Source of the DNA: Hydrogenophaga sp.
GTDB taxonomy: Bacteria; Pseudomonadota; Gammaproteobacteria; Burkholderiales; Burkholderiaceae_C
DNA length: 64,000 nt
Assembly: GCF_011390835.1 (NCBI RefSeq)
Contig: NZ_JAABRQ010000003.1
Location: 62,001 to 126,000, forward strand
Reading direction: 5' to 3'
The translations under genes and the position numbers were made by a program. The notes beneath the pieces were generated by a model. The model was not told the origin of the DNA. It did no database searches and saw only the letters and a list, made by a program, of their open reading frames with translations. Shown one piece after another: positions 1 through 8,265 of this stretch (position 1 is its first letter; each line of letters opens with the position of its first letter).

Positions 1-1104
1 CCGATGATCCGCCAGGTGGCAAAGCAATCTCCAGCACCCGGACATTGGCCTTGGCCTGAAAAATAGCCAGCGCTTCGGCTGAATAGCTTGGCGCCATCAG
101 CACCTCGACAAACTGTTTGCTCACCGCCTCGGCCGCCGCTTTGTCCACCGGGCGGTTGAAGGCGATGATGCCGCCAAAGGCGCTGGTCGGATCGGTCTGG
201 AAGGCTTTGCTGTAGCTTTCCAGCGCGTCTTGACCCACCGCCACGCCGCACGGGTTGGCGTGTTTCACGATCACGCAGGCGGGCACCTCAAAGCTCTTGA
301 CGCACTCCCAAGCCGCATCGGCGTCGGCGATGTTGTTGTAGCTGAGCTCCTTGCCCTGCAGCTGTTTGGCCGTGACCAGCGAACCGGGAGCCGGGGACAG
401 GTCACGGTAAAAAGCCGCGGTCTGGTGCGGGTTCTCGCCGTAGCGCAGATCTTGCAGCTTGACGAAGCGGCCGTTGGCCTGTTCCGCGTATTCCCTGCGC
501 GCGGGCACCGCGGCCTGCGCATCGAAGGTGATGGAGGACAGGTAGTCGCTGATCGCGCCGTCGTACTGGCTGATGCGGTTGAACGCCGCCACAGACAGCG
601 CAAAGCGCGTGGGGGCGCCAAGCTGGCCGCTGGCCTTGAGCTCGTCGATCACCGCCGGGTACTGGCTGGCATCGGTCAGCACCGCCACGTCTTTCCAGTT
701 TTTGGCAGCGCTACGCACCATGGCTGGGCCCCCGATGTCGATGTTTTCGATCGCGTCGTCCAGCGTGCACCCCGGGTTGGCCACGGTAGCCTCAAAGGGA
801 TAGAGGTTCACCACCAGCAGGTCGATGGTTTCGATGCCATGGGTCTTCAAGGCCGCCATGTGCTCGGGCAGGTCGCGGCGCGCCAGCAAGCCACCGTGTA
901 CCTTAGGGTGCAACGTCTTCACCCGACCATCGAGCATCTCCGGAAATGCCGTGACTTCAGCCACCTCGGTCACGGGCAGGCCTTGTTCAGCCAGCAGCTT
1001 GGCGGTGCCGCCAGTGGAGATCAGCGACACACCCAGGCTGTGCAGCGCCTGGGCGAGTTCGACGATGCCGGTTTTGTCAGAGACAGAGATGAGAGCGCGC
1101 ATAT
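1..1104 (-). CDS. purH: Bifunctional AICAR transformylase/IMP cyclohydrolase PurH (N-terminal part, cut by window edge)
   Basis: Catalyses the last two steps of IMP synthesis: formylation of AICAR and ring closure of FAICAR, in the cytoplasm. About 367 residues are present, starting [17 protein letters not shown], followed by an STGGTAKLL phosphate-binding loop and [15 protein letters not shown], both typical of the MGS-like cyclohydrolase domain. The start of the transformylase domain ([22 protein letters not shown]) follows. The rest lies beyond position 1; full-length homologues have about 520-530 residues. It is third in the order dusB-fis-purH known from other Burkholderiales. The ATG at 1104 is the natural start, 170 bp after fis. 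Confidence 0.96.
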
Positions 1105-1181
1105 GAGATGTGAGAAGAGGAAGGGTTCAGATCGGTTTTCGGAGCACGAGCCGCACTAGGTGAGGGCACGCCGTTCAGGGG

Positions 1182-1262
1182 CACCGCGGAACCGGCTTGG
1201 CCGGGCCACAGGGCCACCCTCCTCCCGCCGAAGGCGAGAGAGGGGGAGAGGCGAAGCGGCGC
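1182..1262. repeat. Palindrome-rich dispersed repeat between fis and purH
   Basis: The gap between fis and purH holds a hairpin with arms CCGGC and GCCGG around TTG (near 1192-1204). A second imperfect hairpin of CCCTC/GAGGG type follows (about 1216-1243). Positions 1182-1212 match 43376-43406 at 26 of 31 bases. No ORF uses this stretch. It looks like a small dispersed intergenic repeat rather than a gene. Confidence 0.55.
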
Positions 1263-1274
1263 GGGGGGCAGCGC

Positions 1275-1514
1275 TCACTCCATCAATTTGTGTTCGAGGA
1301 GCTTTTTGCGCAAGGTGTTGCGGTTCAGGCCCAGCCACTGAGCCGCGCGCGACTGGTTGTTCTGCGACTGCTGCATGACCACCTCCAGCAAAGGCTTTTC
1401 CACCGCTTTGACCAGCATCTCGTGCAGCCCCGCCGGATCGGTGCCGTTGAGGTCCTGGAAATACGCTTCGAGGCTGGCACGAACGCAGTCGTGCAGATTG
1501 TTCTGCTGGCTCAT
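1275..1514 (-). CDS. fis: DNA-binding protein Fis family
   Basis: Small nucleoid-associated protein of 79 residues, shorter than the 98 residues of E. coli Fis because the N-terminal arm is reduced. The C-terminal helix-turn-helix NQSRAAQWLGLNRNTLRKKL is the diagnostic Fis motif. The family bends DNA and modulates stable RNA promoters, recombination and growth-phase control. It lies 61 bp after dusB, consistent with the conserved dusB-fis operon, and purH follows. Confidence 0.93.
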   Translation of the reverse strand: MSQQNNLHDCVRASLEAYFQDLNGTDPAGLHEMLVKAVEKPLLEVVMQQSQNNQSRAAQWLGLNRNTLRKKLLEHKLME

Positions 1515-1575
1515 GCCATCGCCTTCGTGCCGCGCACTTCGGTGCGAGCGTGTTGGGATCGGTCCTGCGCTTTGA

Positions 1576-2616
1576 TCATGCGGCCAGTTTCCATTGTTTT
1601 TGTGGGGGGGGGTGCAGCGCCTCGAGGCCGGCGACCCAGGCGTCGAAGCTGTCGCGAACGCAGTCGAGCTGAGCGCGTGCCGAGATCAACCCGTTGATGT
1701 GGGCGCGGAAACGGGCCGCGGCGCCCGCGGGCAATGGCAGCGCCTGCGCGTACCAGCCCAGGTGTTTGCGCGCGCTGCGCACGCCGGTGAGCTCGCCATA
1801 CAGCCGGTGATGGTCTTCCAGGTGATCGAGCAGCCAGCCCTTGACCTCCATCAGGTCGGGCGGCGGCAGGTGCTCTCCAGTGGCGAGAAAGTGCGCAATC
1901 TCGCGGAAGATCCACGGTCGGCCCTGGGCCGCGCGACCGATCATGAGGGCATCGGCGCCGGTGCGGGCGAGCACATCGCGCGCCGCCTCCGGGCTGCAGA
2001 TGTCGCCATTGGCCACCACCGGGATACGCACACGGCTCTTGATGTGGGCCACCGTATCGTGCTCGGCAAAGCCCTTGTAGCCTTGCTCGCGGGTGCGCCC
2101 GTGCACGGTCAGCATCTGCACCCCCGCGAGTTCGGCCGCCAGAGCCAGGGTCGGTGCATTGCGCACCTGGGCGCACCACCCTGTGCGCATTTTCAGGGTG
2201 ACGGGCACGCCGTGCGGCAGGCAGGCAGCGACCACCGCCTCCACGATATCAAGCGCCAGCGCTTCGTCCTGCATCAGCGCCGAACCGGCCCACTTGTTAC
2301 AGACTTTCTTGGCCGGACAGCCCATGTTGATATCAATGATCTGCGCCCCACGGTCGATGTTGTAGCGCGCGGCGTCGGCCATCATCTGCGCATCGGTGCC
2401 GGCAATCTGCACTGCGATCGGCGCCGTTTCACCATCGTGGTTGGCACGGCGCGAGGTCTTCAGGCTGTCCTGCAGGTCGGGGCGCGAGGTCACCATTTCG
2501 CTCACCGCGTAGCCCGCACCCAGCCGCTTGCACAGCTTGCGAAACGGCCGATCCGTGACGCCGGCCATCGGCGCGACGAACAAGGTATTGGGCAAGGTGT
2601 ACGGACCCAGTTGCAT
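1576..2616 (-). CDS. dusB: tRNA-dihydrouridine synthase B
   Basis: FMN-dependent enzyme reducing uridine to dihydrouridine in the tRNA D-loop. The 346-residue product starts MQLGPYTLPNTLFVAPMAGV. It carries the FMN-site motif PMAGVTDRPFR, the catalytic-cysteine region MGCPAKKVCNKWAGSALM, and NGDICSPEAA. The open frame runs upstream to 2754, but the family start is the internal ATG at 2616, because the 46 upstream residues lack family character. It heads the dusB-fis-purH cluster and diverges from the YqaA-like gene. Confidence 0.95.
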   Translation of the reverse strand: MQLGPYTLPNTLFVAPMAGVTDRPFRKLCKRLGAGYAVSEMVTSRPDLQDSLKTSRRANHDGETAPIAVQIAGTDAQMMADAARYNIDRGAQIIDINMGCPAKKVCNKWAGSALMQDEALALDIVEAVVAACLPHGVPVTLKMRTGWCAQVRNAPTLALAAELAGVQMLTVHGRTREQGYKGFAEHDTVAHIKSRVRIPVVANGDICSPEAARDVLARTGADALMIGRAAQGRPWIFREIAHFLATGEHLPPPDLMEVKGWLLDHLEDHHRLYGELTGVRSARKHLGWYAQALPLPAGAAARFRAHINGLISARAQLDCVRDSFDAWVAGLEALHPPPQKQWKLAA

Positions 2617-2759
2617 GAGGGTGGGAGAATTGGGTAGGACAGAGAGTCGTGCGACGCCGAGAGAACCTGGGCGTGGGAGGGGCATTGTATCTGCCTCTTT
2701 TTTCAGCAGGCGATATGCTCGCCACCGCTTCACCACCATCAGCCCAACGCTCACCCACC

Positions 2760-3245
2760 ATGCCCGACTGGATCCACTCCCTGATGCAGGCCTTGGCCAT
2801 GCCTGAACTAGGGCTGAGCACGGTGTTTGTAGTGTCGTTCCTGTCGGCCACCTTGTTGCCGCTGGGCTCGGAGGCAGTGGTGTTCGGCCTGCTCAAGCTC
2901 AATCCCGATCTGTTCTGGCCGACCATGGCGGTGGCCACTGCGGGCAACACCCTGGGGGGTGCAGTGTCCTGGCTCATGGGCTATGGCGCCCACACCGCGG
3001 TCGACAAGGTGCGCCACGGCCAGCCGACCAACGTGCGCGCCCTGCAATGGCTGGAGCGTTTTGGCCCCAAGGCCTGCCTGCTTAGCTGGCTACCGGGGGT
3101 GGGCGACCCGCTGTGTGCGGTGGCAGGCTGGTTGAAATTCCCATTCTGGCCTTGCGTGCTGTACATGGCCATCGGCAAGTTCGCGCGCTACATCACCATG
3201 ACCTCCGCGCTGCTGTGGATGTTCCCCGGGGGACTGCCGATCTGA
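2760..3245 (+). CDS. YqaA-family inner membrane protein
   Basis: A 161-residue membrane protein of the YqaA/DedA-like (SNARE-associated) group. It has several hydrophobic segments, a central GNTLGGAVSWLMGY motif and LSWLPGVGDPLCAVAGWLKFP, both typical of YqaA. Function in the family is unsettled; DedA relatives help lipid and membrane homeostasis. The open frame extends to 2649, but the ATG at 2760 (MPDWIHSLMQ) is preferred since upstream codons overlap the divergent dusB promoter. Confidence 0.85.
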   Translation: MPDWIHSLMQALAMPELGLSTVFVVSFLSATLLPLGSEAVVFGLLKLNPDLFWPTMAVATAGNTLGGAVSWLMGYGAHTAVDKVRHGQPTNVRALQWLERFGPKACLLSWLPGVGDPLCAVAGWLKFPFWPCVLYMAIGKFARYITMTSALLWMFPGGLPI

Positions 3246-3292
3246 TGGGCCCGGCGATACTGCCAGTCTGACAACCGCTGCCTGCCCATCCT

Positions 3293-4480
3293 TTGATCCA
3301 CACCACCACCCTGCCCGTCGCTGCCAGCGCTCCGCTGCCGCGATCCCTCTGGGCACTGATGGCCGGCAACTTCGTGATCGGCACCGGGGTGATGGTGGTG
3401 CCCGGCACGCTCAACGACATCAGTGTTTCGCTCGGTATCTCCATCCCGCAGGCCGGCCAGCTGATCACGGCCGCGGCGATCCTGATGGGGCTGGGCGCAC
3501 CGGTGTTCGCCTCTGTGGTCGCGGGCTGGGACCGGCGCCGCCTGCTCACGCTCGCCTTGATCTGGTACGCCGTGCTCACCGCCATTTGCGCACTCGCGCC
3601 CAGCTACACCGCGCTGCTGCCGCTGCGCGTGTTGGCAGTGATTTCGCCTGCCATCTTCACGCCGCAGGCCGCGGCCAGCGTGGGGCTGCTGGTGCCTCCT
3701 GCGCAGCGCGGTCGCGCCGTGACCTTTGTTTTTCTCGGCTGGTCGGTGGCCTCGGTCATGGGCATGCCACTCTCCGCCTGGATCGGCAACGACCTGGGCT
3801 GGCGCTGGGCGTTTGCGCTGGTGGCGCTGATGGCGCTGGTGAGTGCGGCCTGGGTCTGGCGGGAGATGCCCAACAGCATCCGACCTGCGGCGCTGTCGCG
3901 CAAGGCCTGGGGCAAGACCCTGGGTTCGTCGGCGCTGATGTTCACCGTGGGCGTGACGCTGCTCATGTCGTTCGCGCAGTTCACGCTGTTCTCGTATTTC
4001 GCGCCTTACTTTGTGCAGACGCTGGGCATGGGCGGCGGCGCGCTGTCGCTGATGTTTCTGTGGTTCGGCGCCTTCGGTTTCCTGGGCAACGTCGGCCTGT
4101 CGCGCTGGATCGACCAGATCGGCGCACCCCGGGCCGCGCTCTTGATGATGGGCGCGATGGCGCTCTCGCTGCTGCTATGGCCGCTGGGCCGGCTTGGCTT
4201 CTGGCAGCAGGCACTGGTGCTGGTGCCCTGGGCCATTGGCTGTTTTGCGGCCAACTCGGCGCAACAAGCGCGGCTGGTGAGCCTCTCGCCCGAGCTGGCC
4301 TCGGCCACGATCGCCCTCAACACCTCGGCCATGTACGGCGGTCAAGGACTGGGCGCAGCGCTGGGCGGTGTGCTGATCGCCCAAGGCCAGATGCTGCGCC
4401 TGCACGAGGTAGGTCTGGTGGTGATGGGGTTGGCGATGGCCCTGAGCGTGTGGGCCGCGCGACGGACGATGCGCGACTGA
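3293..4480 (+). CDS. MFS transporter, DHA1-type
   Basis: Major facilitator of 395 residues with about twelve hydrophobic segments. The loop AGWDRRRLLTLALIWYAV between segments 2 and 3 and the motif GWRWAFALVAL resemble arabinose/drug exporters of the AraJ/YdhP type. It is probably a proton-driven exporter of small molecules; the substrate cannot be told. The start is TTG at 3293. The first ATG (3359) would cut into the first membrane helix, so the TTG or another upstream start is preferred. It is convergent with the S4-domain gene, with a 9-bp gap. Confidence 0.85.
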   Translation: MIHTTTLPVAASAPLPRSLWALMAGNFVIGTGVMVVPGTLNDISVSLGISIPQAGQLITAAAILMGLGAPVFASVVAGWDRRRLLTLALIWYAVLTAICALAPSYTALLPLRVLAVISPAIFTPQAAASVGLLVPPAQRGRAVTFVFLGWSVASVMGMPLSAWIGNDLGWRWAFALVALMALVSAAWVWREMPNSIRPAALSRKAWGKTLGSSALMFTVGVTLLMSFAQFTLFSYFAPYFVQTLGMGGGALSLMFLWFGAFGFLGNVGLSRWIDQIGAPRAALLMMGAMALSLLLWPLGRLGFWQQALVLVPWAIGCFAANSAQQARLVSLSPELASATIALNTSAMYGGQGLGAALGGVLIAQGQMLRLHEVGLVVMGLAMALSVWAARRTMRD

Positions 4481-4489
4481 ATCACCCCC

Positions 4490-5269
4490 TCAGAAACGCT
4501 CGTAAGGCATCAGGTAGCGCCACTGGCCCGGGGCCAGACCGCCCAGGCCAATGCGGCCCAGGCGCAGGCGGTGTACCGCCGCCGGAGACACGCCGGCCCG
4601 GTCGCAGAGGTGCGCCACCTGGCCGGGTCGCGTGTGCTTGATCGCCAGCCGCAGGCGGCGCTCGCTTTGCCAGCTGGCTCGCGCACTGGGCACCGCCCAG
4701 CCTTCAAAAAACAGCGCCTGCTGGAGCGATTTCAACACCGCATCGCGCCGCGCGGAGTCGTCGAGGCCCGGGTCATCGGCGACAGTGACATGCCACTCGT
4801 GTTCGATGGCCGCGCCCGCATCCGAGATCTTGCGTGCCACGCCCGGGTTTTGCGTCCACACCATCAGGCCGCTGGCAAGTGGCGCCAGCGGGGCGGCGGC
4901 CAGCAGCTTGTGCAGGTGGACCTTGAGCGGTCGCATGCCGGAGCGGTCGCCCTTGAAACGGTGGCTGGGCAAAAACCATTGCGCGGCCAGTGCGTCGGGC
5001 AAAGATGAATCACCCTGCAGGGTGATGTCAGGCAGCGCCACGCCCGCAGGCTTGTGCCACACCAGGGTGACCGAGGCCAGGTCTTCGAGCTGCGCCTTGG
5101 CGTCCAGGGTGACGACCTGCACCTCGCCCACGCGGGCCATGGGCGATTCCACCACCACACCGTCCACCCGGACCCAGCCGCCGGCGATGTAGCGTTCGGC
5201 ATCGCTACGCGAACACGGCAATTGCGCCGCCAGCCGCTTGGCCAGGCGCTGGGGTTCGGCGCCGGCCAT
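4490..5269 (-). CDS. RsuA/RluF-like S4-domain protein lacking the catalytic aspartate
   Basis: 259 residues with an N-terminal S4 RNA-binding domain (RLAKRLAAQLPCSRSDAERY) and a C-terminal RsuA/RluF pseudouridine synthase fold. In active enzymes the motif is GRLDxxSxGL. Here the same place reads APLAPLASGL, so the nucleophilic Asp is Ala. The codons are clean (GCG) and there is no frameshift. It may be an RNA-binding protein that no longer makes pseudouridine. The frame opens with TTG at 5284, overlapping the ychF stop as TTGA; the ATG at 5269 is chosen. Confidence 0.75.
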   Translation of the reverse strand: MAGAEPQRLAKRLAAQLPCSRSDAERYIAGGWVRVDGVVVESPMARVGEVQVVTLDAKAQLEDLASVTLVWHKPAGVALPDITLQGDSSLPDALAAQWFLPSHRFKGDRSGMRPLKVHLHKLLAAAPLAPLASGLMVWTQNPGVARKISDAGAAIEHEWHVTVADDPGLDDSARRDAVLKSLQQALFFEGWAVPSARASWQSERRLRLAIKHTRPGQVAHLCDRAGVSPAAVHRLRLGRIGLGGLAPGQWRYLMPYERF

Positions 5270-5280
5270 GCCAGTCACGC

Positions 5281-6372
5281 TCAAGAAGAGAACAGGAAGT
5301 TCATCACGTCGCCATCTTTCACGACGTACTCCTTGCCCTCGGCGCGCATCTTGCCAGCGTCTTTGGCACCCTGCTCGCCCTGGTAGCTGATGAAGTCGTC
5401 GAAAGCGATGGTCTGGGCGCGGATGTAGCCCTTCTCGAAATCGGTGTGGATCACACCGGCGGCCTGCGGGCCTGTATCGCCCTTGTGGATGGTCCAGGCG
5501 CGCACCTCTTTCACCCCGGCGGTGAAATAGGTTTGCAGCCCGAGCAGCTGGTAGGCAGCGCGGATCAGGCGATTCAGGCCGGGCTCGTCCTGCCCCAGTT
5601 CCTTCAGGAATTCGAGTCGGTCGGCGTCTTCCATCTCAGAGAGTTCAGCCTCGATCTTGGCGCAGATGGCCACAACCGGCGCGTTCTGTTTGGCCGCGAA
5701 GGCCTGCAGACGATCCAGGAACGGGTTGTTCTCGAAGCCGTCCTCGGCCACGTTGGCCACAAACATCGCGGGCTTGGCGGTGATCAAAAAGAACTGCTTG
5801 AGCTGGACTTGTTCTTCTTTGCTGAAGTCAATCGTGCGCACCGGCTGGGTGTCGTTCAGGGCGATCTGGCATTTCTCAAGAATCGCCACCTGCTTGATCG
5901 ACTCCTTGTCGCCCGAGCGCGCCGTTTTCTGCACGCGGTGCAGCGCTTTTTCCACTGCGGCTAGATCGGCCAGGCACAGTTCGGTCTGGATCACCTCGAT
6001 ATCGGCGATCGGGTCGACCTTGTTGGCCACGTGGATCACGTTCGAATCTTCGAAACAGCGCACCACGTTGACGATGGCATCAGTCTCGCGGATGTGCGCG
6101 AGAAACTTGTTGCCCAGTCCCTCGCCGGTGCTGGCACCGGCCACCAGGCCCGCGATGTCCACAAACTCCACGATCGCCGGCACGATGCGCTCGGGCTTGA
6201 CGATTTCCGCCAGCTGGGCGAGCCGCGGGTCGGGCACCTCGACCACCCCGGTGTTGGGCTCGATGGTGCAGAAGGGGTAGTTTTCGGCCGCGATGCCGGC
6301 TTTGGTCAGCGCGTTGAAAAGGGTGGACTTACCGACGTTGGGCAGGCCCACGATGCCGCATTGGAGACTCAT
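5281..6372 (-). CDS. ychF: Ribosome-binding ATPase YchF (Obg family)
   Basis: 363-residue Obg-like P-loop protein that binds ribosomes and prefers ATP over GTP. The Walker [19 protein letters not shown] is near the N-terminus, the G3 motif [17 protein letters not shown] follows, and a C-terminal TGS domain includes [20 protein letters not shown]. The length is normal. The downstream S4-domain gene begins at or just after its stop, so the two are probably co-transcribed. Confidence 0.97.
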   Translation of the reverse strand: MSLQCGIVGLPNVGKSTLFNALTKAGIAAENYPFCTIEPNTGVVEVPDPRLAQLAEIVKPERIVPAIVEFVDIAGLVAGASTGEGLGNKFLAHIRETDAIVNVVRCFEDSNVIHVANKVDPIADIEVIQTELCLADLAAVEKALHRVQKTARSGDKESIKQVAILEKCQIALNDTQPVRTIDFSKEEQVQLKQFFLITAKPAMFVANVAEDGFENNPFLDRLQAFAAKQNAPVVAICAKIEAELSEMEDADRLEFLKELGQDEPGLNRLIRAAYQLLGLQTYFTAGVKEVRAWTIHKGDTGPQAAGVIHTDFEKGYIRAQTIAFDDFISYQGEQGAKDAGKMRAEGKEYVVKDGDVMNFLFSS

Positions 6373-6515
6373 GGAGAGGCTTTCGGGTTCTAAGGAAAAC
6401 TCTTGATTTTACGGGGCGGCCAGTGGTCACGTTCGACGTCAGGGTGGAGGGTGAACGTAGCTCTTTCAGACCAACAGCAGTGTCTGTCTCTCGCGGAGAA
6501 GAAACCCTGCTCAAG

Positions 6516-6553
6516 AAAAAGCCCTCTAGCAGCCGTGGCTCAGAGGGCTTTTT
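6516..6553 (-). terminator. Rho-independent terminator after the lipoprotein hydrolase gene
   Basis: A perfect 12-bp stem (AAAAAGCCCTCT / AGAGGGCTTTTT) encloses a 14-base loop that can itself fold (AGCC/GGCT). It lies 56 bp past the stop at 6610. Runs of A and T on both flanks would let it act on either strand. It separates ychF from the upstream gene. Confidence 0.88.
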
Positions 6554-6609
6554 CAGGTCAGAGGCCTATCGGCATCTCGACAGGCCACCGCCTGAGCATC
6601 TCACTTGCA

Positions 6610-8049
6610 TTACGGAACGCAAGCACCCGGCAGACTGGCGTTGATACCCGCGCGCAAAGCGGGCACCGATCCACCGTCGTCCACACCCAGGGTGTTGTTG
6701 GTGAATGTGCAGCCATAAGCCGGGTTGGCCACCGTGGCTGGCGTCATCACGTCGTCGCCAGCAGGTTTCACACCGGTTTGCTCCCACACCACCATGTCGG
6801 CAAAAGCCTGCACCTGCTCGGCGACAGTGAAGTCGCAATGGCTGGCGCCCCGGATCGCGCGTTGCACCAGCCAGTTGGCATTGCCCTTGGCGGCCGTGCG
6901 CTGCTGGTATACCTGCTGCATACTGAAGGGCACAAACAAATCGCCCAGCGTGTGGATAGACACCACCGGGATGCTGAACTCCCCGTTGATCGCCGGGATC
7001 CAGCGCAGACCATCGCGGCGAAGGCGGTTGGCATCTGGCGCGGCGGTCAGTTTTTGCGAGGCCAGGTTCAACGCGGTCGAGCCAGCCACATCACCGTCAA
7101 TGACATAGGTCAGGGCGTTGGTGTCCAGCACGTTGCGGTTCAGGATGCCGGTCACAGTGCCGTCGCTGCCGAAGGTGCCATAGGCCGACGGGAAGCTGCC
7201 GCCGAAGGCGATACCCTGGTCAAACAGCGGCCGCTCACCGCCGGTGAGGTTTTCCACCACCGACAGGTACTTCACCCCTTGCGCTGTAGGCACCGACGGG
7301 AAGGTCGTGAAGAGCGTGGAGGTGACCAGGCCTCGGATCTCGGACCACTTGTCGGTGGGGTAGCTCGGCACACCTGCCAGCGCCTGGGCCGTGACCTGCA
7401 TGCCGGCGAAGCGGTTGAACAGCTCGGCGTCGCCCATCACGCCGCACATGGGCACGGCGCCGTGGTACCTCACCTTGTTGTTCGCGGTCGCCATGGCTTC
7501 CTGCTCGATCGCAGCGCCCGTCACGTGACCACCCATCGAGTGGCCGGTGATGTAGATCCGCTCTGGCGCAGCCAGCACTCGCCCGTTGGCGGCGGCGATA
7601 TTGTTGAAGGCCAGTGCGAGTGCGTTGGTGTCTTCCACGCCTGTGCGGACATCGTAGAAGTTGGTCGAATAGCTCGACGCCGCCCAGGCGTAGCCTTGTT
7701 CGATCAGATAGCGCCGGATGCTCGGGTTGGACACGGTGAGCACGGAGCCCTCACCACGAAAACCGTGGGCGTACATCACGAGCTTGCCGTTCCACCCGGT
7801 GGCGGGCACTTCAACGCGGTAGGCCGCCCCATTGAGCACGCCGGCCCAGCGGTCGGTGCCGACGGTCAGGCCGGCCATCGCATCAAAGGTGGTAGCACCA
7901 GGGTCGATCGGCGCAAAGCTGCGGCTGTCCTGGGCGCGGGTCTCTTCCGGGGCGACCACCACCACGGGGTCATCACCCCCGCCACCGCACGCGGCGAGCA
8001 AGGCCGCGCCTGCCAGGGCCGTCCACCGGAATCTGATTTGTAGTCTCAT
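6610..8049 (-). CDS. Secreted lipoprotein alpha/beta hydrolase
   Basis: 479-residue exported protein. The N-terminus has basic residues, a hydrophobic core and a lipobox ending at Cys21 (LLAAC), then a GGGGDD spacer, so it is probably a lipoprotein. The nucleophile elbow GHSMGG (residues 169-174, Ser171) and YAHGFRGEG near residue 94 mark an alpha/beta hydrolase. A C-terminal SIHTLGDLFVPF/GASHCDF region could supply the acid and His. It resembles secreted esterases or peptidases; the substrate is unknown. A good AGGAGA ribosome site precedes the ATG. It is a single-gene unit closed by a strong terminator. Confidence 0.82.
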   Translation of the reverse strand: MRLQIRFRWTALAGAALLAACGGGGDDPVVVVAPEETRAQDSRSFAPIDPGATTFDAMAGLTVGTDRWAGVLNGAAYRVEVPATGWNGKLVMYAHGFRGEGSVLTVSNPSIRRYLIEQGYAWAASSYSTNFYDVRTGVEDTNALALAFNNIAAANGRVLAAPERIYITGHSMGGHVTGAAIEQEAMATANNKVRYHGAVPMCGVMGDAELFNRFAGMQVTAQALAGVPSYPTDKWSEIRGLVTSTLFTTFPSVPTAQGVKYLSVVENLTGGERPLFDQGIAFGGSFPSAYGTFGSDGTVTGILNRNVLDTNALTYVIDGDVAGSTALNLASQKLTAAPDANRLRRDGLRWIPAINGEFSIPVVSIHTLGDLFVPFSMQQVYQQRTAAKGNANWLVQRAIRGASHCDFTVAEQVQAFADMVVWEQTGVKPAGDDVMTPATVANPAYGCTFTNNTLGVDDGGSVPALRAGINASLPGACVP

Positions 8050-8265
8050 GCTTGTCTCCTGTCGTTGTTGGGGAAGCTAAGGCCTGTTCGCACGAGAGGC
8101 GCGGACGGCTCGTTGGTTATCTGACCCAGCGAACAAGAGGCGCAGCGGGATTACCCGCATTCAGTCGCTCAGGAGACGCGCGGCGGCACGGGCGCAATCG
8201 CCTGGTACCGAAGATGCGCTCGGAGCGCCAGCGCCGCCACGACCCATACGCAGGCTTCAGCTCGC

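Noticed and set aside
230-1159. 309-codon plus-strand ORF over purH
   Set aside because: Antisense shadow of purH. Its Arg/His-rich product has no motifs, while the minus strand encodes clear PurH.
6403-8043. 546-codon plus-strand ORF
   Set aside because: Antisense to the lipoprotein hydrolase gene, which has a signal peptide, lipobox, GHSMGG and a ribosome site.
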